Source: Saprospiraceae bacterium (lineage in GTDB: Bacteria > Bacteroidota > Bacteroidia > Chitinophagales > Saprospiraceae). From it: a stretch of DNA of 64,000 nucleotides. Below the pieces are notes generated by a model. It worked only from the letters and a program-made list of their open reading frames with translations, was not told where the DNA came from and ran no database searches. This document shows, one piece after another, positions 17,751-26,094 of the stretch. Location of the stretch: positions 62,001-126,000 of the forward strand of contig JALSGS010000030.1 in the NCBI GenBank assembly GCA_026982695.1. The letters are read 5' to 3'. Position numbers and translations under genes: made by a program. Within the stretch, counting starts at the first letter, position 1, and each line of letters opens with the position of its first letter.

Positions 17751-18769
17751 AGCGCGTAGACGTATTAGTAGTAGGGATGGGGTTGGCAGGAGCTTTGCTG
17801 ACGCGCGCCTTGCAGCAGCAAGGAATGCACGTACAGGTATTTGATCCATCACCTGGACATAGCGCTACACGCATAGCTGCAGGTGTGGTCAACCCCGTCA
17901 CGGGGCGTCGACTGGTAAAAGTCAATCGCGTAGAGGAGTTTCTGCCTGCAGCAGTACATACATGGCGCGGGCTGGAAGCAGAGTTGGGCTGCACGTTGTG
18001 GGAGCCCATGCCTATTGTGTGGGCTTTATCCGATGTGAAGGCCGAAAATGATTGGCTGGCGCGTTGTGGCGATCCAGCATATGCGCCATGGATTAGAGAG
18101 CGTGTCCCTCCCCAGTGGCTGCCCCACTGGGTGGCACCTGCCCGTCACTTTGGCTATACGGTGGGTGGGGGGCGCGTGCGTTTATCTGTGTTCCTCGATG
18201 CATTTGCTCAGAAGCTGCAACGAGAAGGTTGTTGGACGGCTGAACCTTTTGTCTATGAGGCGTTACAGGTGCGGGCCAATGGCGTGTGTTATAAAGAATG
18301 GCAAGCAGCACATGTAGTCTATTGTGAGGGAATAGGTGTGCGGCACAATCCGTTTTTTCGACACTTGCCTTTGCGCGCGGTAAAGGGAGAAATACTGCTT
18401 GTGCGTATTGGGCTATCTTTACCTTCACTTATGCTCAAACGCAAAGTGATGCTGGTGCCATTACGCGAAATAGGGCTATTGTGGGTAGGGGCTACTTTTG
18501 TCAATGACTGTGCTCAGGCCCAACCCACAGTGGAAGGCAGGCGTTATTTAGAAGCTCGAATGCACGAGTTGCTGCAGTTGCCCTTTGAAGTGGTCGATCA
18601 GCGTGCAGGGGTGCGGCCTATTACTACTGACCGGCGCCCTGTGTTGGTGCGTCATCAGATATATCCGCGCTTGTGGGCTTTTAACGGATTGGCCTCCAGG
18701 GGGGCACTTACAGGGCCGCTATGGGCCGAAGAGATGGCTCGCTACCTAATGAAGGGGTGGCAAGTGTGA
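17747..18769 (+). CDS. FAD-dependent DAO-family oxidoreductase
   Basis: A 340-residue flavoprotein. The N-terminus has the Rossmann motif V-D-V-L-V-V-G-M-G-L-A-G-A-L-L and an acidic residue region for FAD, followed by A-T-R-I-A-A-G-V-V-N-P-V-T-G-R-R-L-V-K, a segment typical of a Bacteroidota group of D-amino-acid-oxidase-like proteins. The C-terminal G-V-R-P-I-T-T-D-R-R-P and N-G-L-A-S-R-G match the FAD-closing region. It likely oxidises an amine or amino acid; the substrate is unknown. It is coupled to the MmcQ gene and its end lies 35 bases before the rarA start. Confidence 0.85.
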   Translation: MKRVDVLVVGMGLAGALLTRALQQQGMHVQVFDPSPGHSATRIAAGVVNPVTGRRLVKVNRVEEFLPAAVHTWRGLEAELGCTLWEPMPIVWALSDVKAENDWLARCGDPAYAPWIRERVPPQWLPHWVAPARHFGYTVGGGRVRLSVFLDAFAQKLQREGCWTAEPFVYEALQVRANGVCYKEWQAAHVVYCEGIGVRHNPFFRHLPLRAVKGEILLVRIGLSLPSLMLKRKVMLVPLREIGLLWVGATFVNDCAQAQPTVEGRRYLEARMHELLQLPFEVVDQRAGVRPITTDRRPVLVRHQIYPRLWAFNGLASRGALTGPLWAEEMARYLMKGWQV

Positions 18770-18804
18770 AGCATTGCAGCAATCCTTTACCAATACGCAA
18801 CTCG

Positions 18805-20079
18805 ATGGAACCTCTTGCAGAAAGGATGCGTCCTCGTAGCTTGGACGACTATGTAGGGCAAGCTCATCTGGTAGGACCAGGAGGAGTGCTGCGACGCGCC
18901 ATCGAGTTGGGGCGATTGCCGTCATTGATTTTGTGGGGGCCACCAGGCACGGGAAAGACCACGCTGGCACGCATTATTGCCCATAGCTTAGATTGCCCTT
19001 TTTTTGCACTTAGTGCGATTAGTTCGGGTGTTAAAGAAGTGCGCGATACTATAGAGAAGGCACAAAAGCAACGATTTTTTGATCGCCCTGCTCCTATATT
19101 GTTTATCGATGAAATACATCGCTTTAGCAAAGCACAGCAGGATTCCCTGCTGGGTGCAGTAGAACGCGGCGTGGTAACATTGATCGGTGCTACTACAGAG
19201 AATCCCAGCTTTGAAGTGATTCCGGCCTTGCTGTCGCGTTGTCAGGTGTATGTTCTAGAGCCGTTGGGCCGTGAGCAGCTGCAACAATTGCTCGAACGGG
19301 CCTTAGCGCAGGATGTGGTGTTGCGTCATTTAGACGTGGAGCTAAAAGAGTATGAAGCATTGCTGCGCTATAGTGGTGGGGATGCGCGCCGGCTATACAA
19401 TGCTTTGGAATTAGTTTGTGCGCAAGCACAACCCGGAACACCATTGGTCATTACTGACGAGCGAGTGCGCGAGGCCGTGCAGCATCAGACCATCTTATTT
19501 GATAAAGGCGGAGAACAACACTATGACTTGGCCTCAGCTTTTATCAAATCCATTAGAGGAAGCGACCCCAATGCAGCTGTGTACTGGCTGGCACGTATGA
19601 TTGAAGGAGGTGAAGACCTCAAGTTTATTGCGCGGCGCCTTGTCATTAGTGCAGCCGAAGATGTAGGCCTGGCCAACCCCAATGCACTACTAATGGCTAC
19701 CACAGCAGCACAGGCTGCCCTTCAGGTGGGTTTACCCGAAGCGCGCATTATCTTGAGTCAAGCAGCTATTTATTTGGCGGCTTCGCCCAAGTCCAATTCG
19801 GCATATGAGGCAATTAATAAAGCGCAAGCAGCCGTACGCCAATATGGCGCTGTACCCGTACCATTACATTTGCGCAATGCGCCTACATCTTTGATGAAAC
19901 AACTCGGCTACGCTAAGGACTATCGCTATCCACACGAGTTCGAGGACCATTTTTCTGTACAGGAGTATTTGCCGAAAGGGCTGGAAGGTAGCTCCTTCTA
20001 TCGCCCTGCCGAAAATGCTCATGAGCAGCGCCTGGCTGACTATCTGCGCAGGCTGTGGAAAGAGAAATATGAATATTGA
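18805..20079 (+). CDS. rarA: Replication-associated recombination protein A (AAA+ ATPase)
   Basis: RarA/MgsA acts at stalled replication forks together with SSB and DNA polymerase. The protein opens with P-L-A-E-R-M-R-P-R-S-L-D-D-Y-V-G-Q, typical of the RuvB/RarA clamp-loader clade. It has Walker A GPPGTGKTT, Walker B L-F-I-D-E-I-H-R, sensor 1 GATTENPSFEV, an Arg finger region L-L-S-R-C-Q-V-Y and the family-specific C-terminal tetramer domain (F-I-K-S-I-R-G-S-D-P-N-A-A-V-Y-W-L-A-R-M-I). The ATG at 18805 gives 424 residues, normal for RarA; the longer frame from 18721 would overlap the oxidoreductase. Confidence 0.95.
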   Translation: MEPLAERMRPRSLDDYVGQAHLVGPGGVLRRAIELGRLPSLILWGPPGTGKTTLARIIAHSLDCPFFALSAISSGVKEVRDTIEKAQKQRFFDRPAPILFIDEIHRFSKAQQDSLLGAVERGVVTLIGATTENPSFEVIPALLSRCQVYVLEPLGREQLQQLLERALAQDVVLRHLDVELKEYEALLRYSGGDARRLYNALELVCAQAQPGTPLVITDERVREAVQHQTILFDKGGEQHYDLASAFIKSIRGSDPNAAVYWLARMIEGGEDLKFIARRLVISAAEDVGLANPNALLMATTAAQAALQVGLPEARIILSQAAIYLAASPKSNSAYEAINKAQAAVRQYGAVPVPLHLRNAPTSLMKQLGYAKDYRYPHEFEDHFSVQEYLPKGLEGSSFYRPAENAHEQRLADYLRRLWKEKYEY

Positions 20080-20206
20080 ATTGACGCTACTTGTTGGATG
20101 TCTATTCGCTGGCACATAGCGCGAAAAATTGCATTACTGAGTAGTAAGTAGTTTTCTATCAGTAAAACACCTTTCATCATCTTGTCTCTAAAGTGAGGAG
20201 CGCGTA

Positions 20207-20992
20207 ATGAGAAAGAAATCCGTTGCAGTCCTTTTGGCACTATTGTTTGGGTGGATGGGAGCCCATCGTTTTTATTTAGGGCAACGAGTTTTAGGACTAA
20301 TCATGATGAGCTTATGCCTCATAGGCATATGGCAGGCATCTGTGCCTGTCTATTTTCCCATTGTGCTGGTGTCCATCGGCTTGTGGTGGATATTGGACTT
20401 TTTGTTGTTTCTAACTATGCCGGTAGCTGAATTTGACAGAAAATACAACGCCGAATTTGTGGACAGAGGACAAAAGCGCAAATGGCGCCGTACAGCGGGC
20501 AAAAGGAGCAAGAAGAAGTCCATGCGCGTAGATCCCGAGTTTCAGCGACTGAAAGAGCAGGGCATAAACGCACTCAAGGAATACGAATTGCAACAAGCTT
20601 TGCATGCTTTGAAAGAAGCAGTACGCCTATATGCCGATGACGAAGAGATACATTTTCATCTGGCATGTGTGTATTCTTTGTTGGAAATGCCTTATCCGGC
20701 AATGTATCATCTGGCACAGGCCGTTTCATTTGGCTTTGCCGATTTGGATCAGATCGAGACCCATGAGGCACTGGCTTTCTTGCGTACTCATCCCGACTTT
20801 AGGGCTTTTCAGCAGCGGGGATATCGCTACGAAGATCCCCAAGACACTTCATTACAATTGGAAGCCCCCTCTGATGATGGGCCCAACTTGCTGGCGCAGC
20901 TGAAGGTGTTGCAGGACTTGCGGCAGCGCGGCCTACTCACAAAGGAGGAGTACGAGCAGGAGCGCGCCCGTATTGAGCTCAAACGCACATGA
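20207..20992 (+). CDS. TM2-domain protein with TPR-like and SHOCT parts
   Basis: A 261-residue protein in three parts. Residues 1-80 are a TM2 domain: two membrane helices with G-W-M-G-A-H-R-F-Y-L-G between them. Residues about 105-210 are a helical TPR-like region (G-I-N-A-L-K-E-Y-E-L-Q-Q-A-L-H-A-L-K-E-A-V-R-L and H-L-A-C-V-Y-S-L-L-E). The C-terminal 35 residues are a SHOCT motif (L-L-A-Q-L-K-V-L-Q-D-L-R-Q-R-G-L-L-T-K-E-E-Y-E). TM2 and SHOCT are found on many small membrane proteins of unknown role. It is convergent to priA with only four bases between the genes. Confidence 0.8.
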   Translation: MRKKSVAVLLALLFGWMGAHRFYLGQRVLGLIMMSLCLIGIWQASVPVYFPIVLVSIGLWWILDFLLFLTMPVAEFDRKYNAEFVDRGQKRKWRRTAGKRSKKKSMRVDPEFQRLKEQGINALKEYELQQALHALKEAVRLYADDEEIHFHLACVYSLLEMPYPAMYHLAQAVSFGFADLDQIETHEALAFLRTHPDFRAFQQRGYRYEDPQDTSLQLEAPSDDGPNLLAQLKVLQDLRQRGLLTKEEYEQERARIELKRT

Positions 20993-20996
20993 ACCC

Positions 20997-23492
20997 TTAT
21001 GGATCTACGTCTATAGCCCATCGGGTGGTGGTGAGGCCTTCGCGTTGCCGAAGTTGGTCAATGAGCTGGCGCACGAGTTGTTTGGCATGGGCCAATTTTA
21101 AAGTTTTGGGTGGCAATTTGATGAGTAGATCGAGCAGATACCAGCTTCGAATGCGGCCTACCAGCGGGATGGCAGGCCCCAGTATGGCTTCGCCCAGCTC
21201 TTTGCGCAGCTCGTGGGCCAGTAGCTTGGCTGCTTCGTTGGCTGTGGCAGGTGTTTTGTGTTTTACAGTGATTTTAATGAGTCGTTGCCAAGGTGGATAG
21301 CCAAATTGCTGGCGCTCGCGTATTTCACGGGAAAAAAAGGCAGCGTAGTCGTGAGCCAATACTTCGTGCAGGACGGGGTGGGTAGTATCTTCGGTTTGAA
21401 TAATGACTTTGCCTTGCTTGTTGCGGCGGCCTGCGCGTCCTGCTACTTGGACCATGAGCTGAAACGCGCGCTCAGTAGCGCGAAAGTCGGGAAAGCGCCA
21501 CAACTGATCGGCACTAAGGATGCCGATGAGGCCTACATGTGCAAAGTCGAGCCCCTTAGTGACCATCTGGGTGCCTACAAGTATGTCGAGTTGTTGCGTT
21601 TCGAATTGGATGAGTACCTTTTCGAGTTGCTTTTTTGATCGGGCCATATCGCGATCTAGGCGCCCGATGCGGGCATCGGGAAAGAGAATCTTGAGTTCAT
21701 CTTCGATTTTTTCAGTGCCAAAACCTTTGAGTACCAGCTCGGTACTCTGGCAGGCAGGGCATTGCTGCGATATGTGTTCTTGGTAGCCACAGTAGTGGCA
21801 TTGCAAGTTGTTGAACTGTTTGTGATATGTGAGGGTGACATCGCAGTATTGGCATTGGGCAGCCCAACCGCATTGTTGGCAGCGCAATGCGGTGGCAAAG
21901 CCGCGCCGATTCTGAAACAGGATGACTTGCTCGTTTTGCGCAATTACGCGTGCGATTTCTTCCAGTAGTAAAGGGGTAAAGTGGCTGCGCAGTTGTTTTT
22001 TTCGACGTGCTGCACATACGTCAGCTACTTGCATCTGAGGTAAACTGATGCCTCCATATCGCTCTTGTAGTGTGACTAAGCCGTATTTACCTCTTTGTGC
22101 ATTGAAATAAGACTCTACAGAAGGCGTGGCCGTACCCAGCAAGATGGGAATGTCGAGATGATGGGCATACCACACAGCTGCATCGCGGGCTTGATATCTC
22201 GGGGCAGGATCAGTTTGTTTGTAGGAGGGGTCGTGTGCTTCGTCTACGATAATGAGTTGCAGGTTGGTAAAGGGCAACAGTAGGGCCGAGCGTGCACCTG
22301 TAATAATGCCATGGCCTGCCCGCACGGCTTGCCACAGCTCGATGCGCTCGTTTGGGGCTAGTCGGTGGTGGTAGGCCAATATTTCCTTTTGTGAGAAGTA
22401 TTGGCGTAGGCGTCGGAACAGCTGAGTGGTCAGTGCTACTTCAGGGACGAGGTAGAGTATTTGCCCGCCTTGCTGCAGCACTTTTTGCATGAGTGTTATG
22501 TATAGGCGCGTCTTGCCACTACTCGTGACGCCATGTAGCAACACGGGGCGCCTTTCGGCAAAATGCCGCTCGATGTGTTGCAGGGCGCTGGCTTGCGCAG
22601 TGGAAAGGGGTGCGTGGGCGGGAGGGAGCCCTTCGTCGGCATCGTCGTCGGCAAACAGACGACTCACCTGCAGTTCATATGATGTGAGGACACCCTTGCG
22701 CTCTAGGGCACGTAGCACGCCGTAGTCTACACCGGCTATTTGGATGAGCTCTTTTTTGGTGACGTGAGCCTTTTTTTGTGAAAGCTGTACCAAGGCCAGC
22801 AATGCGTGGGCTTGACGTTCGGATCGCCCGCATCGTTCAAAGGCTTCTTGTATCAACTCAGGGTGGTCATGATAGGGATCGGCCAGCCGGATGCAGCTCG
22901 CTGTGCGAGCCTTGTAGCGTTCGCGTATTGTTTCTTTAATGTAGACCATGCGCTGGTCGAGCAGCTGTTTGACTATAGGCATAATGGATTTGCGCCCCAG
23001 AATTTTTCGCAACTCGCCTATAGGCAGTGTTTCACGGATGCGCAGTGCTTGCACGATGGGCTGTATCTGTGGGGAGTGTGGCGTGTCGGCATCATCGTCA
23101 AAAAGGGGGCTGAGCACAATCATGCGCTCGCTACTGAGCTTGAAGTAGGTAGGTAGGGCTACATCCATTACTTCACCTAACGTGGCCGCATAGTAGGTGG
23201 CGATCCATTCCCATAGTTGTAGTTGCGGCTCGCTGACGATGGGCTGGGCATCCAATACCGATAGAATGGGTTTAGTGGGATGACTGGGCTTCGTGTTGTG
23301 CACGCGCCATACGAGCCCTGCGTAGTACTTTCCCTTGCCAAAGGGCACTTCTACGCGCACACCCCGTTGCACTTGCGTAGCCCATTGCTCGGGTATGTGA
23401 TAGGTATAGGTGTGTGCTAAGGGAAGTGGAAGCACTACCTCGGCCCATATCGTCGTGCTGGGGTCGGGATGGAGCTGTGTGTGTGTACTCAC
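20997..23492 (-). CDS. priA: Primosomal replication restart helicase PriA
   Basis: A 3'-5' helicase of about 831 residues that reloads the replisome at collapsed forks. The N-terminal DNA-binding part begins at I-W-A-E-V-V-L-P-L-P-L. The helicase core has Walker A G-V-T-S-S-G-K-T, DEAH box (L-I-I-V-D-E-A-H-D) and Q-V-A-G-R-A-G-R motif VI. Between the two RecA lobes lies the zinc region with eight cysteines (C-Q-Q-C-G-W, C-Q-Y-C, C-H-Y-C-G-Y and C-P-A-C). There is no ATG at the right place: a GTG at 23492 (MSTHTQ...) is chosen; a TTG at 23537 would add 15 residues. Confidence 0.93.
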   Translation of the reverse strand: MSTHTQLHPDPSTTIWAEVVLPLPLAHTYTYHIPEQWATQVQRGVRVEVPFGKGKYYAGLVWRVHNTKPSHPTKPILSVLDAQPIVSEPQLQLWEWIATYYAATLGEVMDVALPTYFKLSSERMIVLSPLFDDDADTPHSPQIQPIVQALRIRETLPIGELRKILGRKSIMPIVKQLLDQRMVYIKETIRERYKARTASCIRLADPYHDHPELIQEAFERCGRSERQAHALLALVQLSQKKAHVTKKELIQIAGVDYGVLRALERKGVLTSYELQVSRLFADDDADEGLPPAHAPLSTAQASALQHIERHFAERRPVLLHGVTSSGKTRLYITLMQKVLQQGGQILYLVPEVALTTQLFRRLRQYFSQKEILAYHHRLAPNERIELWQAVRAGHGIITGARSALLLPFTNLQLIIVDEAHDPSYKQTDPAPRYQARDAAVWYAHHLDIPILLGTATPSVESYFNAQRGKYGLVTLQERYGGISLPQMQVADVCAARRKKQLRSHFTPLLLEEIARVIAQNEQVILFQNRRGFATALRCQQCGWAAQCQYCDVTLTYHKQFNNLQCHYCGYQEHISQQCPACQSTELVLKGFGTEKIEDELKILFPDARIGRLDRDMARSKKQLEKVLIQFETQQLDILVGTQMVTKGLDFAHVGLIGILSADQLWRFPDFRATERAFQLMVQVAGRAGRRNKQGKVIIQTEDTTHPVLHEVLAHDYAAFFSREIRERQQFGYPPWQRLIKITVKHKTPATANEAAKLLAHELRKELGEAILGPAIPLVGRIRSWYLLDLLIKLPPKTLKLAHAKQLVRQLIDQLRQREGLTTTRWAIDVDP

Positions 23493-23724
23493 GTGTCGAC
23501 GGTTTTGCCCGTGTGCTTGGGCACAAAATACGTGCAATTTAGCGGCAAAAGCTGTGTGTTGTGCTCGCGATCGGTGCGATTGGGTTCGCCCTTAAGGCAA
23601 GCATTGCACTTGGAGAAGACGCCACGTGTGGCTTTCTCTGTAAATAGCAAACTGTGATGGCGGAATGGAGTTGCACAATTTTTTCCATTTGGACGAACAA
23701 TTCTGACCTTTTAGTACATACACA

Positions 23725-23898
23725 AAATACCACAGCTAAAAACCGATTACATCGCCTTGGACGCCATTCCCTATCGAAGCGCGTCACTGCATTCAATTGA
23801 GCGACTCCAAAAAACCAATATAACCAAGTCCAAGAGCTTAACTGGGGTTTAGTTACTGACGGAAAAGCGTGGCCTGCATGGCCATGCTTTTCTTTTTT
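23725..23898 (+). ncRNA. Candidate structured small RNA (possibly 6S-like)
   Basis: The 516-base gap between priA and the DUF1015 gene holds a rightward terminator with no gene in front of it. Upstream of that terminator the sequence can fold into an interrupted rod: CAG/CTG and CTAAA/TTTAG outer pairs (near 23743 and 23850), then CTTGGAC at about 23756 with GTCCAAG at about 23827, enclosing an unpaired or weakly paired middle of about 65 bases. A rod with a central bubble and about 170 bases recalls 6S RNA. This is inference from a few short helices; the start is a guess and no strong promoter box is seen. Confidence 0.3.
23863..23898 (+). terminator. Orphan rho-independent terminator
   Basis: A 12-bp stem with one G-T pair (AAAAGCGTGGCC with GGCCATGCTTTT, loop TGCAT) is followed by CTTTTTT on the plus strand. 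No rightward protein gene precedes it, since priA runs leftward, so it implies an unlisted rightward transcript. Confidence 0.75.
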
Positions 23899-23950
23899 GA
23901 GCCACAAGCTATATTGAGTAGGGAGGCGCTTAGTCTTGGCAGGGAACGGT

Positions 23951-23959
23951 TACCTTTGC
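23951..23959 (+). promoter_or_regulatory. -7 promoter element of the DUF1015 gene
   Basis: TACCTTTGC matches TAnnTTTG exactly. It lies after the orphan terminator and gives a leader of about 46 bases. Confidence 0.6.
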
Positions 23960-24008
23960 ACCCCAATAGTTCGAACCCCATATCTAAATCCCAAAACAGC
24001 AGCTGCTC

Positions 24009-25124
24009 ATGCGCATAGCCCCTTTTCAAGCAATCTTGCCCAACTTGCGGCTTATCTCTTCTTTTGATCGCTTTTTCAAAACGGTAAAAGAAGCTTATGC
24101 CCAATATGCAGCTCATGGATTTTTTCAAAAGGCAGCCCAAGAGTCGATCTACGTATATCGCATCGAGCAAGAAGGGCGAGCTCACTGGGGATATGTGTGT
24201 GCGGTACATATAGAGGACTATTTGCAAGGGCATATTAAGCCTCACGAGCATACACTTGCGCAAAAAGAGCAACAGCAGTTGCATTTGATGTTGCAGCGAA
24301 AGGCACAAGTGAAGCCCGTGTTGCTTACTTGGCAGGGGCAAGACAATTTGCTGGTTTATGCGCGCCGTTGGGCTGCACTACACGACCCTACACTCGATTT
24401 GGAACTCGACACCGAAGACAGCCGGCATACGCTATGGGCAATATCGGATGGAGCAGCGATTCGTCAGGTACAAGATGAATTTTCCCGACGGGTGTCCACT
24501 ACTTACATTGCCGATGGGCATCATCGCAGTAAGGTAGTAGCTATGCTCTACGAACGCGCTGCCGATGCGGATCGCCAATCGCAATTTGAATGGCTGTTGG
24601 CGGCGTGTTTCCCCACTGACCAATTGCGCATTTGGGACTATAACCGCGTCATCGATACGCGCAATGAGATCAGCTTCACGCGGTTTTTGGCTCGGCTGTC
24701 GGAATATTGCGATATCACTTACATGGATATCCCCCATCAACCGCGTGCCCCTCACTACATGACGCTTTTTCTGGCCAATGAATGGTATGCGCTTCGTTGG
24801 AAATCCCAATGGGTACGCCCTGTACAGCCCCAACTGCCCGTTTTGGATGTAGACTTGTTTAATCGCTACGTGTTGGGCGATATTTTGGGCATTATGGATG
24901 TACGCCACGACAAGCGAGTAAGCTATGTGGCCGGACGGCATGGCTTAGAAGGACTCAAGGAAAAAGTGTTGAAAAACGAGCATCGCATGGGATTTTGCCT
25001 GTATCCAGTAGCGATGGAAGACTTTTTGACTATCTCGGATGCCGGTTGTACACTTCCTCCAAAATCTACTTGGTTCGAGCCACGCATGAAAAATGGGTTA
25101 ATCGTGAAGGAGTTGATGCTTTGA
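24009..25124 (+). CDS. DUF1015 family protein
   Basis: A 371-residue member of DUF1015, seen by M-R-I-A-P-F-Q-A-I-L-P at the start, Y-V-Y-R-I-E-Q-E, H-E-H-T-L, K-P-V-L-L-T-W, the conserved Y-I-A-D-G-H-H-R-S motif at about residue 162, and L-F-L-A-N-E-W-Y-x-L-x-W. The family has no proven function. In Bacteroidota it is often next to serine synthesis genes; none is visible here. It is slightly shorter than the usual 400 or so residues but shows no break. A tiny membrane protein gene follows 43 bases later. Confidence 0.9.
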   Translation: MRIAPFQAILPNLRLISSFDRFFKTVKEAYAQYAAHGFFQKAAQESIYVYRIEQEGRAHWGYVCAVHIEDYLQGHIKPHEHTLAQKEQQQLHLMLQRKAQVKPVLLTWQGQDNLLVYARRWAALHDPTLDLELDTEDSRHTLWAISDGAAIRQVQDEFSRRVSTTYIADGHHRSKVVAMLYERAADADRQSQFEWLLAACFPTDQLRIWDYNRVIDTRNEISFTRFLARLSEYCDITYMDIPHQPRAPHYMTLFLANEWYALRWKSQWVRPVQPQLPVLDVDLFNRYVLGDILGIMDVRHDKRVSYVAGRHGLEGLKEKVLKNEHRMGFCLYPVAMEDFLTISDAGCTLPPKSTWFEPRMKNGLIVKELML

Positions 25125-25167
25125 TGGGGTGTTGGGACAGTGCATGAGATTTTAATGTGTAGTGCAT

Positions 25168-25341
25168 ATGATGGCGAAAAGGATAATAGGTATTTTGCTT
25201 TTAACAGGCTTGTTGATTTCGCTGGGCTACAAGCTAGAACAGGAGTTGGAACTTGTAGCGGACAATAACCTGCTGTTACTGGTGGTGTTGTTGGTGTTGC
25301 TGGTATTGATTTTGGGGATTCGGCGTGTTTTGCGCGATTGA
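25168..25341 (+). CDS. Small two-helix membrane protein
   Basis: A 57-residue reading frame with two Met codons at its start (25168 and 25171). It encodes M-M-A-K-R followed by a membrane helix (IIGILLLTGLLISLGY), a short acidic turn (K-L-E-Q-E-L-E-L-V-A-D-N-N) and a second helix (LLLLVVLLVLLVLILG) ending R-R-V-L-R-D. The positive-inside ends and clean hairpin layout speak for a real gene. No family recognised. It lies between DUF1015 and the stop of the convergent LytTR gene, with 18 bases to spare. Confidence 0.5.
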   Translation: MMAKRIIGILLLTGLLISLGYKLEQELELVADNNLLLLVVLLVLLVLILGIRRVLRD

Positions 25342-25359
25342 GCGCTTGCTGTGGAGCGT

Positions 25360-26094
25360 TCAATTGTTGCGATCTATGATGCGGCCCTTGATGTAGTTTT
25401 CAAAAAAGGAATCGCGATAGGCACGGCCTAAAGGCAGGTAATCTTGCCCCAGGTACAGGCCTGTGTGCTCTACTTCAGTAATGTAGTCGAGGTTGACAAT
25501 GTATGACTTGCCTATGCGTGCGAAGCGGGTAGCAGGCAGTTGTCGATAGATCGTGCTGAGATTCATAGCTGTGATGATCTTGTTGCCATCGGCGCAGTGC
25601 AAAATGACGTAGTCTTTCATGCCTTCGATATAGCGGATATCGTGAAAGCTTAGCTTGATGAGTTTGCGTTCAGAACGCACAAAAAAGTATTCTTGGGCTC
25701 CGCGTTGCTCTAGTTCATTTTGTCGTATAGAGGTAAATATTTGGCGTGCGCGCATCACTGCTTTCATAAATCGCTCTTCTCGGATGGGCTTTACCAGATA
25801 GTCCACTACTTGTAGCTCATAGCCTTCTAATGCATATTGGGGATAGGCTGTAGTAATGATGGTAAGCGGCGGATTTTTGAGGTTGAGCAGCAAGTCTAGG
25901 CCGTTGATTGCGGGCATTTCAATGTCGAGGAAGAGCAAGTCGATGTCGCCATTTTCCAATCGGCTGATGACCTGCATGGGATTGCTATAGCTGCCTTCAA
26001 GGACCAACCATTCGTAGGGTTCGAGAAGCAACTCAATGCCCTGTCGGGCCAAAGGTTCGTCATCAAGGATGATACAGTGCAGCGGGCAGTTCAT
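25360..26094 (-). CDS. LytTR-family response regulator
   Basis: A 244-residue response regulator. Receiver domain at residues 1-120: acidic pocket I-L-D-D-E-P, phospho-acceptor Asp in L-L-F-L-D-I-E-M-P, T/S in I-I-T-T-A-Y and the conserved Lys in Y-L-V-K-P-I. LytTR DNA-binding domain at about 140-240: F-V-R-S-E-R-K-L-I-K-L-S-F-H-D-I-R-Y-I-E-G-M-K-D-Y-V and F-A-R-I-G-K-S-Y-I-V-N-L. It overlaps the end of the upstream LytS-type kinase gene by 32 bases, so the two surely form one operon and a cognate pair. Confidence 0.93.
   Translation of the reverse strand: MNCPLHCIILDDEPLARQGIELLLEPYEWLVLEGSYSNPMQVISRLENGDIDLLFLDIEMPAINGLDLLLNLKNPPLTIITTAYPQYALEGYELQVVDYLVKPIREERFMKAVMRARQIFTSIRQNELEQRGAQEYFFVRSERKLIKLSFHDIRYIEGMKDYVILHCADGNKIITAMNLSTIYRQLPATRFARIGKSYIVNLDYITEVEHTGLYLGQDYLPLGRAYRDSFFENYIKGRIIDRNN

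Noticed and set aside
23657-23799. A 47-codon rightward frame before the orphan terminator
   Set aside because: No signal, helix or family character; the composition looks like chance translation. A structured RNA explains the terminator better.
23969-23980. GTTCGAACCCC resembling the T-loop of a tRNA
   Set aside because: The flanking bases do not form a T stem, and no acceptor or anticodon arm can be built around it.
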